From assembly GCA_015222065.1 (NCBI GenBank), contig JADFUQ010000308.1, positions 1 to 12,739 of the forward strand: a stretch of 12,739 nt of DNA, given 5' to 3'. The DNA is from Bacteroidota bacterium. Lineage in GTDB: Bacteria; Bacteroidota; Bacteroidia; Bacteroidales; VadinHA17. Position 1 is the first letter of the stretch; each line of letters begins with the position of its first letter. Positions 1-5,523 of this stretch are shown here, one piece after another. The position numbers were made by a program, and so were the translations under genes. Under the pieces are notes generated by a model that had not been told where the DNA came from, made no database searches, and worked only from the letters and a program-made list of their open reading frames with translations.

Positions 1-20
1 AACATTTCTAATCATAATAA

Positions 21-76
21 GATAAAAGATAAAAGATAAAAGATAAAAGATAAAAGATAAAAGTAAAAAGTAAAAA
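21..76. repeat. 7-bp tandem repeat (GATAAAA x6, GTAAAAA x2)
   Basis: Six exact head-to-tail copies of GATAAAA occupy 21-62. Two copies of a one-step-degenerate form, GTAAAAA, follow at 63-76, and a partial third copy comes after. The array lies in the gene-free end of the window, downstream of the minus-strand dehydrogenase gene. No hairpin or terminator is formed. The same 7-bp period recurs in other spacers of this window, at 3188-3208, 7204-7217 and 7253-7348. Its function is unknown. Confidence 0.9.
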
Positions 77-202
77 GTAAAGATTGAATCGTGAATCGTT
101 ATTTCGTTAATTTGTTATAAGTTAATTTCCCCTTTTTGTTGCCCTCTCACTTAGGTCGCAAAGTCGCCCACTCGCCCAGACATCTCTTTTTCTCTTCCCA
201 TT

Positions 203-234
203 ATTCCACAATTCCATCATTCCATTATTCCAAT
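203..234. repeat. 8-bp tandem repeat ATTCCANN x4
   Basis: Four consecutive 8-bp units share ATTCCA and differ in the last two bases (CA, TC, TT, AT). They lie 14 bp beyond the stop codon of the minus-strand dehydrogenase gene. Together with the 7-bp array at 21-76 they fill much of the 247-bp gene-free stretch at the start of the window, in which I see nothing else. No role can be assigned. Confidence 0.8.
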
Positions 235-247
235 CTTCCCTTTTTCG

Positions 248-1096
248 TTATACTCCGCCAAATGCGCTGTATCCTCCATCAACAGGAAGTATGATGCCTG
301 TAATAAACCCGGACAATTCTGATAAGAGGAATAAAGTAGCTCCCTGAAGATCATCCGGTTGTCCAAACTTGCCCATAGGGGTATTATTAATTATTTTTAT
401 TCCCCTGGTAGAATAGTTCCCGGTTTTTTCATCCATTACAAGGAACCTGTTCTGGTTTGTTAAAAAAAATCCCGGGGCAATTGCATTAACACGAACCCCG
501 GTTTTTGCCAGATGAACAGCAAGCCATTGTGTAAAGTTGTTTATTGATGCTTTTGCTGCAGAGTAGGCAGGTATCTTGGTTAGGGGTTTAAATGAATTCA
601 TTGATGAAATATTAAGAATAACTCCTTGTTTACGTTTTGCCATTTCTCTGCCAAACACTTTTGTAGGGATAATGGTTCCAAGGAAATTAAGTGAAAAAAC
701 TTTTTCAAATCCTTCAGGAGGAAGTCCGAAAAATGAACCTTCTATTTCAGAGAATGATTCTTCAGTCAGTTCTTCCAGTTTGGTAGTAGCTTCCGGGGCG
801 TTACCACCGGCGCCGTTTATCAGGAAATCAACCGGACCGAGTTCTTTTATAACCTGGCTATGAACATTTTCCAATGATTTACTATCCAATACATTAGCTT
901 TGAGACCAATAATTTTCGTTCCTGTTACAGAGGAAAGTTCTCCGGCGTTTTTCCTGGCTTTATCTAAATCGATATCCAGGATAGCTGTTTTTACTCCGGC
1001 TGATCCCAGCGCATGAGCTAATGCAGTTCCAATAACACCTGCTCCACCGGTAATTACACCTACTTTGTTTTTAAGATCATTAAACGAGTTATTCAT
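248..1096 (-). CDS. uxuB: UxuB-type short-chain dehydrogenase (probable D-fructuronate reductase)
   Basis: A 282-residue classical SDR. The Rossmann cofactor motif TGGAGVIG is at residues 16-23 and NGAG at 94-97. The catalytic set is S165, Y178 and K182 (YSAAK), and the PGF element is at 208-210. What separates it from generic SDRs is GAGGNAPEATT, the extra loop at about 100-130, then LNFLGT, NISSMNSF, TKIPAYSAAKA and APGFFLTNQNR. I recognise these from the Bacillus UxuB/YjmF family, which interconverts D-fructuronate and D-mannonate with NAD(P)H in hexuronate catabolism. It would act in the cytoplasm. The start ATG has AAGGA just upstream, and the first 8 bp overlap the end of the upstream LacI-type gene, so the two are surely one transcript. 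UxuA, KdgK and an aldolase are not in the window. Another sugar-acid substrate is possible, since specificity is inferred from family resemblance only. Confidence 0.85.
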   Translation of the reverse strand: MNNSFNDLKNKVGVITGGAGVIGTALAHALGSAGVKTAILDIDLDKARKNAGELSSVTGTKIIGLKANVLDSKSLENVHSQVIKELGPVDFLINGAGGNAPEATTKLEELTEESFSEIEGSFFGLPPEGFEKVFSLNFLGTIIPTKVFGREMAKRKQGVILNISSMNSFKPLTKIPAYSAAKASINNFTQWLAVHLAKTGVRVNAIAPGFFLTNQNRFLVMDEKTGNYSTRGIKIINNTPMGKFGQPDDLQGATLFLLSELSGFITGIILPVDGGYSAFGGV

Positions 1097-2192
1097 AATA
1101 TCCTTCCTTATTTAATTCGAATTCCAAATAATCATTCAGATTCTCCCTGGTTATGATATCCAGTGGCATAAGATTGTTTCTCCTGATCTGCTTCTTAAAT
1201 ACTATATGGTGGAAAAGAGCATATATACCCCTGAAGGCTTGTTCCCTGGGTTTTTGGCAGATAAGGAAATCAATTATCCCCTTTTCAAGAAAAGTAATAT
1301 TATCATTTGTCAGGTCATAACCAATAAGGGTTATTTGATTCTTTCCTTTATGGTTCAGATAGTTGGCAATAATATGTGCAGAAGAAGTGGCAAATATTCC
1401 TGAAATATCTGTATCGGGAATTTCAACCAGAGAATCCCTGTTATTTATGTTTTCAGAAGAGATATTCAGAACATGAAGTGATATACCAGGAGTATTATTA
1501 AGAAAATAGGTTTTGAAACCATTCTCTCTTTCTCTGGCATGATGTATATTCTCATACTCTGTTCCAATATTAACGATCACAATTGTTCCTTTTGATCTGC
1601 AACTGAATTCCATCAGTTTCGCGGCTAGCATACCACTCCGGAAAGAATTCTGACCAAAGAAGCTCAGGTTATTAGCCTCTTTGAGCTTTGAGTCAATAAA
1701 CACATAAGGTATTTTCAGGTTGTCAAGTTTTTTAACGAAATCAGAAGCTTGTTTTGAAAAAATTGGAGCTAGTAAGACTCCATCCGGGTTATCGCTTAAT
1801 ACATCTCTGGCTTTTTTCTCAAAGGAATCCGCCAAATATTGATTGAACAGAAAATAATTGACTGTTACTCCATAATCAGCGATTTCTTTTTCAGCTTTTA
1901 TTATCCCTTCGAGTGGTGCTTCCCAATACATATTTTCAGGTGTATGAAAAGGGATCAGACAAACAAGTCTGGGCTTTTCTTTTGATGCCAGTACCCGTGC
2001 AACAAAGTTTGGTCTGTAGTTGGTTTTATCCATAACATCGAGGATCTTTTTCATTGTCTTCTTTGAAACCTGTCCACGGTTATGGATTACCCTGTCCACG
2101 GTGCCGATGGATACATCTGCAAGCCCGGCAATCTCTTTAATACCTGTTCTTTTACTGGAGTTGATAATATTTCTTTTTCTATTCAGGGTCAA
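1089..2192 (-). CDS. LacI-family transcriptional regulator with sugar-binding domain
   Basis: A 367-residue repressor or activator. Residues 18-40 form the LacI helix-turn-helix (IKEIAGLADVSIGTVDRVI). D33 replaces the usual Ser in the recognition helix, a variant I associate with Bacteroidota members. The hinge helix is at 60-70 (YRPNFVARVLAS). Residues 75-360 look like the periplasmic-binding-protein sugar sensor, including NPDGVLLAPI, an IPYVFID strand and ITLIGYDL. The only in-frame conventional start is TTG at 2190-2192, and there is no ATG before the helix-turn-helix. No Shine-Dalgarno sequence is visible. It precedes and overlaps the fructuronate-reductase-like gene, so a hexuronate or a pectin-derived sugar is the likely effector (inference). 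A perfect palindrome at 2217-2230 suggests autoregulation. It could activate or repress; the sequence does not decide. Confidence 0.92.
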   Translation of the reverse strand: MTLNRKRNIINSSKRTGIKEIAGLADVSIGTVDRVIHNRGQVSKKTMKKILDVMDKTNYRPNFVARVLASKEKPRLVCLIPFHTPENMYWEAPLEGIIKAEKEIADYGVTVNYFLFNQYLADSFEKKARDVLSDNPDGVLLAPIFSKQASDFVKKLDNLKIPYVFIDSKLKEANNLSFFGQNSFRSGMLAAKLMEFSCRSKGTIVIVNIGTEYENIHHARERENGFKTYFLNNTPGISLHVLNISSENINNRDSLVEIPDTDISGIFATSSAHIIANYLNHKGKNQITLIGYDLTNDNITFLEKGIIDFLICQKPREQAFRGIYALFHHIVFKKQIRRNNLMPLDIITRENLNDYLEFELNKEGYYE

Positions 2193-2216
2193 ATATATAT
2201 AAAAAAATTGAATTAT

Positions 2217-2230
2217 CGTGTACGTACACG
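2217..2230. promoter_or_regulatory. Candidate LacI-type operator, perfect 14-bp palindrome
   Basis: CGTGTACGTACACG is a perfect palindrome with a central CG, the symmetry typical of LacI-family operators. It sits 24 bp upstream of the TTG start of the regulator gene at 1089-2192, where binding would control that gene and the dehydrogenase behind it. No second copy was noticed elsewhere in the window, including upstream of the GH28 gene. The rest of the 145-bp spacer at 2193-2337 shows no gene and no convincing promoter match. Confidence 0.6.
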
Positions 2231-2337
2231 GAAATAATTATAAGAGTTAAAAATTTAAAGAACAGGAATAAAAGGGATGTGATGCGGTGTTAGAGCTACG
2301 TGTTTCGGATTTCTAGTTTCGTTAGCTATATTTGGTC

Positions 2338-2724
2338 TTATTCAGAAATAGGGATCATTTCAAAAGGGATAATTATCATAGATTGGTAATCATCTCCGCA
2401 GTCTTTCATATCATAATCATCCTCTTCGTAATACCATTTGATTTCGACTTCCTTACCGTTTCGAATGATATCTTCCATTTTCCTGAAGATTGCCAACAAA
2501 ACTTTTGAAGAACTGGTATTGAAGTATTCCAATTGTACTCTAACTTCAGTGTAATCCAGCGGGTCTTTGATATAATCATCAAGCCAGGAAAGAAAAGGAC
2601 CATAAAAACTACTGTGGTTCTCAGGGATGGATTTCCCGCTTATAATCAGAAGTTGCTTATTCCAATCAAAATAAATTGTAGGGGTTTTTTGTGTTCCCTC
2701 AATTAAATATGGTTCAATTTTCAT
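2338..2724 (-). CDS. SiaC-family regulatory phosphoprotein (DUF1987)
   Basis: A 128-residue cytoplasmic protein matching the SiaC/DUF1987 family throughout. It has an N-terminal TPTIYFDWNKQLLIISGKSIPEN stretch (residues 14-36), the FLSWLDDYI helix at 44-52, LEYFNTSSSK at 65-74 and a C-terminal acidic region. In Pseudomonas, SiaC is phosphorylated by the SiaB kinase on a Thr in this NTSS motif, dephosphorylated by the SiaA PP2C phosphatase, and in its unmodified form activates the diguanylate cyclase SiaD. The equivalent here is T70 (S71 adjacent). No SiaB-like kinase, SiaA-like phosphatase or cyclase is in the window, so its partners are unknown. A small zinc-finger gene lies 51 bp upstream on the same strand. 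Family assignment is strong; the pathway here is inference. Confidence 0.85.
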   Translation of the reverse strand: MKIEPYLIEGTQKTPTIYFDWNKQLLIISGKSIPENHSSFYGPFLSWLDDYIKDPLDYTEVRVQLEYFNTSSSKVLLAIFRKMEDIIRNGKEVEIKWYYEEDDYDMKDCGDDYQSMIIIPFEMIPISE

Positions 2725-2738
2725 TTAAAACAAGATAC

Positions 2739-2758
2739 TATTAAGAATGAACTTAATA
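2739..2758. promoter_or_regulatory. 7-bp inverted repeat upstream of the SiaC-family gene
   Basis: TATTAAG and CTTAATA are perfect reverse complements separated by six bases. The repeat lies 14 bp upstream of the ATG of the SiaC-family gene and 17 bp past the stop of the zinc-finger gene. It could be an operator or a weak intergenic RNA hairpin. It is AT-rich, so chance is a real possibility. Confidence 0.35.
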
Positions 2759-2775
2759 ATGAAAAGATAAATATA

Positions 2776-2946
2776 TTAATTTTTTTTTGTTTTTATAGGC
2801 TTTTTAGACTCAATTCTGGTTTGAACTTTATATTCCCATTTGCATTTTTGGGAACAAAACACTTTGGGAATGCTAGAAGCACTGTCAATAAGATATAATC
2901 TCTTTTCACGAATTTTTTTACCGCACCATGAACAATTAATTATCAT
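2776..2946 (-). CDS. Small zinc-finger protein, 56 residues
   Basis: Translating the minus strand from the ATG at 2944-2946 to the TAA at 2776-2778 gives a 56-residue protein. It begins MIINCSWCGKKI and contains VFCSQKCKWEY. The four cysteines, C5, C8, C31 and C35 (CxxC-22-CxxxC), form a convincing zinc-binding set of the treble-clef, TRASH or MYM-like kind. An aromatic residue precedes C31. The tail (residues 46-56) is very basic (KK, KTKK), suggesting nucleic-acid contact. It lies 51 bp upstream of the SiaC-family gene on the same strand, so the two may be cotranscribed. It is below the length many gene finders keep. I do not recognise a named family. The paired-cysteine spacing makes it a real gene in my view; nucleic-acid binding is inference. 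Confidence 0.7.
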   Translation of the reverse strand: MIINCSWCGKKIREKRLYLIDSASSIPKVFCSQKCKWEYKVQTRIESKKPIKTKKN

Positions 2947-3187
2947 CTTTTTATTAGTTGTTAGAAAAAAATGTTGGGTGGGTTAATTTCAGATTCCTTT
3001 TCTTGATTATTACCCATAACCCAATAGTTTATCTTCATATACCCCGGTTAATAACTCGTAAAAACAAGGAGCCACTCTAGTGTAAAAATAATAGAATTTT
3101 GCCTTGTTGAAACAAGTTTAATGTCCTATTATGTGAATAGCTTATTTTTGTGGATGAAACAGTGAAAATCTAGTATGAAAAAGATAA

Positions 3188-3208
3188 GGCAGAAGGCAGA
3201 AGGCAAAA
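3188..3208. repeat. 7-bp tandem repeat GGCARAA x3
   Basis: GGCAGAA, GGCAGAA and GGCAAAA are in tandem, preceded by AAGATAA in the same 7-bp phase. The run abuts the palindromic element beginning at 3218. It has the same period as the arrays at 21-76 and 7253-7348. Confidence 0.75.
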
Positions 3209-3217
3209 GCTTGCTAC

Positions 3218-3344
3218 GTGAAATGCGACACTTGCCCTGTTCACCCTGTGAAACCCCTGCAATGCAGGGAGCAACGAAGTTGCTGTTTCACAGGGTAAAA
3301 TTTGAGGCACGAAAATATTTCACCAGGGAAGGAGCATATTTCAC
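3218..3344. repeat. Palindromic element with a perfect three-way-junction core
   Basis: The core at 3243-3296 is 54 bases, of which 48 pair. A 12-bp outer stem (3243-3254 with 3285-3296) closes on two adjacent 6-bp hairpins. These are CCCTGC-AAT-GCAGGG at 3255-3269 and AGCAAC-GAA-GTTGCT at 3270-3284, with no unpaired bases at the junction. Outside the core the palindrome continues imperfectly: GTGAAAT at 3218-3224 pairs with ATTTCAC at 3338-3344, and CCCTG at 3235-3239 with CAGGG at 3324-3328. The motif TTTCAC with nearby AGGG or TGGG recurs in both orientations. Such structure is typical of small non-autonomous mobile palindromes or REP-like elements, but no transposase is nearby. A structured RNA is the alternative. 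Confidence 0.75.
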
Positions 3345-3417
3345 TGTGGGCAAAAGTTAAAAATTTAAAGTTCAAGGTTCAGTTGAGGCAAATCCGTTGC
3401 AAGAACAACTGCCGACT

Positions 3418-3447
3418 GCCCGCCCGGATGACTCCGGTCGGACGGGC
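3418..3447. terminator. GC-rich hairpin downstream of the GH28 gene
   Basis: GCCCG at 3418-3422 pairs with CGGGC at 3443-3447. Inside it, CCGGA-TGAC-TCCGG (3424-3437) forms a perfect 5-bp hairpin, leaving an asymmetric internal loop. It lies 49 bp beyond the stop of the minus-strand GH28 gene and could end that transcript, but no U-tract follows on the minus strand. The GC-richness stands out against AT-rich surroundings, so it could equally be a dispersed repeat. Confidence 0.4.
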
Positions 3448-3496
3448 CGACGAATTAGTTATGTATTATTAAGCCATGGCGAATTACCTTGTTTAA

Positions 3497-4969
3497 TCAC
3501 CTGATTTTAATATCTGTTGACCGGTATGAATAAACCGGGTCTTTTTCTTTTCCTGGCTCTTCAACTTCAAGGGATTTGAATAATGCTCCGTGCACATCAT
3601 CAAGAACGATAGCAGTCCTGTAATCTTCTTCTTTGCATCTGAGGATTACATTATCGAATATTATATCTTCCGCATGTCTTATATAGAAGCCCCAGGCAGG
3701 CAATTCCCTGAACATTGAAAACTCGGGGTACCTGTCAGCCAGTTCAGGAACCTTGTCCAGTTCATCCAGTCCTACTTTGGCATAGTATGGATTTCCCCCG
3801 CCGGGGTAAACTATTTCAATATTTTTTAGTTTTACATTGGTAATGGAAACATCAGGCATACCGACAATAGATGCAGGTGAAACATTACGCGGATTATCTT
3901 CAACAGGACCTTCATAATTATATCCGGCATCAGCTTTGGTGGCGGGAACCTCGGCATAAAGATTCGAGATGCTAATATTGTTCATCCTTCCCTTGAGACC
4001 TTTTCTTCTTTCTCCGATACGCAGGAAAATAACATTCCCTGTATTAATGGACCGTAAACTGTCAACTACTATATTCTCCACAAATCCACCATCTACTGCA
4101 GCAAAAGTAATTGCTGACCTATAGGTATCGTATATAGTATTCTTGACTATTTTTACATTTCTAAAGCCACCCCTCGATGCTGTACCAAATTTGATGCCAT
4201 TGGCACTGGTCCGTACTATATTATTATATATATATACATTCTGGCAAACGAAATCATCACTGTGTGATTTTAAGCATATGCCGTCATCTGCAGCATCTAT
4301 ATGGCAGTTTCTTACAATTACGCTGTCACAATCAACTATGTCCACACCGTCATTATTCCAATAGGATTTGCTGTCAACCAGAAGGTCTTCAACCACCAGG
4401 TTAGTGCACTGGTCATATTGCTGATTCCAGCTTGCCGGGTCTTTAAGCATTATACCTTGTATATGAATATTCCTGCATCCTTTGAAATAAATATTCTGGG
4501 GGCGTATTCCTTCCCTGGGACGGTCATATAACAGCCCGCTGGGATCTTTGATTATACCCTTGTGTACCATTGAAAGGATATTATTAGCAACCAGGTAACC
4601 CCTGCCGTCTATAACTCCTTTACCTGTTATACCTATATTTTCCTGGTCATGGGCAAAAATAAGAGCCATCCAGTATCCTATTCGTTCATAATCGAATGGA
4701 TTGTCGGAACCAACAAGTATAGCTCCTTCCTCCAGGTGTATTGTAACATTTGATTTTAAATGAATGGTACCGGTAAGATAGCGCCCGACATAAAATACCA
4801 GCTTTCCCCCTCCATTTTCATGAATATAGTCAATGGCTTTCTGGATAGAAGTTGTATTTAATGTTGTGCCATTTGATTCTATTCCAAAAAGGGAAGCCTT
4901 GTAATCCTTTGAATATAAATTAATTGAAAAAATAAAAAGTACAAACAGAAAAGTTTTGTAAAGTTTCAT
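3497..4969 (-). CDS. Secreted glycoside hydrolase family 28 (polygalacturonase-like)
   Basis: A 490-residue protein with a signal peptide (about residues 1-20, no lipobox Cys), so periplasmic or secreted. A pectate-lyase-like N-terminal turn (residues 34-85, GTTLNTTSIQKAIDYI to NVTIHLEEGAILVGS) leads into a right-handed parallel beta-helix with GKGVIDGRG (116-124). The GH28 acid residues are visible as NNDGVD (205-210; D207) and AADDG (226-230; D228, D229). The GHG histidine motif is not: the corresponding strand reads SANGIKFGTAS (255-265). R317 in FLRIG may stand for the RIK motif. GH28 enzymes hydrolyse galacturonan or rhamnogalacturonan alpha-linkages by inversion. GGAG precedes the ATG. 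The nearby fructuronate-reductase-like gene supports a pectin or hexuronate role. The exact substrate is uncertain, and an atypical exo-enzyme is likely. Confidence 0.88.
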   Translation of the reverse strand: MKLYKTFLFVLFIFSINLYSKDYKASLFGIESNGTTLNTTSIQKAIDYIHENGGGKLVFYVGRYLTGTIHLKSNVTIHLEEGAILVGSDNPFDYERIGYWMALIFAHDQENIGITGKGVIDGRGYLVANNILSMVHKGIIKDPSGLLYDRPREGIRPQNIYFKGCRNIHIQGIMLKDPASWNQQYDQCTNLVVEDLLVDSKSYWNNDGVDIVDCDSVIVRNCHIDAADDGICLKSHSDDFVCQNVYIYNNIVRTSANGIKFGTASRGGFRNVKIVKNTIYDTYRSAITFAAVDGGFVENIVVDSLRSINTGNVIFLRIGERRKGLKGRMNNISISNLYAEVPATKADAGYNYEGPVEDNPRNVSPASIVGMPDVSITNVKLKNIEIVYPGGGNPYYAKVGLDELDKVPELADRYPEFSMFRELPAWGFYIRHAEDIIFDNVILRCKEEDYRTAIVLDDVHGALFKSLEVEEPGKEKDPVYSYRSTDIKIR

Positions 4970-5055
4970 GACTCCGTTTTTTTGATATTAATTTTCCAAT
5001 ATTTATGGGTAATGCAAATTAGCCCCGATAAATATACCCGGGATATCAATTTTCC

Positions 5056-5085
5056 CGAAAATACAAAAAATGAATGTTTTTGCAA
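5056..5085 (-). promoter_or_regulatory. Possible Bacteroidota-type promoter for the GH28 gene
   Basis: On the minus strand, TTG (5083-5085) is followed after 19 bases by TATTTTCG (5056-5063). This approximates the Bacteroidota consensus of TTTG at -33 and TAnnTTTG at -7. It is 87 bp upstream of the GH28 ATG. The match is partial and the region AT-rich, so this is only a candidate. Nothing else in the 245-bp spacer at 4970-5214 was identified. Confidence 0.3.
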
Positions 5086-5214
5086 CTTTTCTAAATATTA
5101 ATCGTCTATTGTTATGGAATGATTCTTGTAGAAATTGAAGCTAATAAATAAGAACAGAGCTTGCGAGCCTAATTAAGTTAAATTCCGATACATAATAAAT
5201 ATAACAATACAAAG

Positions 5215-5523
5215 ATGACTGTTGATTTAAAAGCAAACGAAGTGGTTTTGAAAGCATGTGATTCAAAACAACTGGTTAATGAGAAAAAGGTTAAAGGTAA
5301 ATTGATAATCACTAACCAGAGGATCTATTTTAAAACATTTGAAAAAAATGATACTCACCATGACATGGAGATAATACCGGGAAATATAAAGGAAGTTATA
5401 TATTTCAATTTTATGAAGATTTTTCCAACCGGTCTTAATCTGATTATGCGGGATGGTTTAAGCAGTAAATTCCTGGTTGGAAAACGGAATGATTTTGGTT
5501 TGATGATCAACAAGATGTATTAA
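5215..5523 (+). CDS. Small GRAM/PH-like domain protein
   Basis: A 102-residue protein without signal peptide or membrane segment. The core KVKGKLIITNQRIYFKT (residues 25-41), followed by MEIIPGNIKEV (51-61) and a strand ending LIMRDGLSSKFLVG (76-89), is the pattern of GRAM and bacterial PH-like domains. In these, a 'KGxLxLTNxRLxF' strand pair is followed by an 'IPxxxI' strand. The whole protein is about one such domain. Such domains in eukaryotes bind lipids or proteins; bacterial stand-alone versions have no settled function. The ATG has no Shine-Dalgarno sequence. Its TAA interlocks with the stop codon of the oppositely directed glycerate kinase gene (4-bp tail-to-tail overlap), leaving no room for a terminator between them. 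The domain call is fairly good; its function is unknown. Confidence 0.7.
   Translation: MTVDLKANEVVLKACDSKQLVNEKKVKGKLIITNQRIYFKTFEKNDTHHDMEIIPGNIKEVIYFNFMKIFPTGLNLIMRDGLSSKFLVGKRNDFGLMINKMY

Larger units (their letters stand above)
2947..3496. other. 550-bp gene-free stretch between the zinc-finger and GH28 genes
   Basis: No credible gene is present on either strand. The stretch holds an imperfect palindrome around 2972-3026 built from TGGGT and ACCCA words, a short hairpin at 3103-3116 (CTTGT-TGAA-ACAAG), a 7-bp repeat run at 3188-3208, a large palindromic element at 3218-3344 and a GC-rich hairpin at 3418-3447. It must also carry the promoter of the zinc-finger gene and the 3' end of the GH28 transcript, but I cannot place either exactly. 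Confidence 0.7.

Noticed and set aside
21..76. CRISPR array
   Set aside because: Units are 7 bp with no spacers between them, and no cas gene is present. These are simple tandem repeats.
3243..3296. tRNA or known riboswitch
   Set aside because: It has three arms but no anticodon loop, CCA end or recognised aptamer core. The three-base loops and perfect pairing fit a DNA palindrome better.
3175..3360. Open frame of 61 codons on the plus strand
   Set aside because: It runs straight through the 7-bp repeats and the palindromic element, and its translation mirrors that DNA structure with no protein-like domain. It is the repeat, not a gene.
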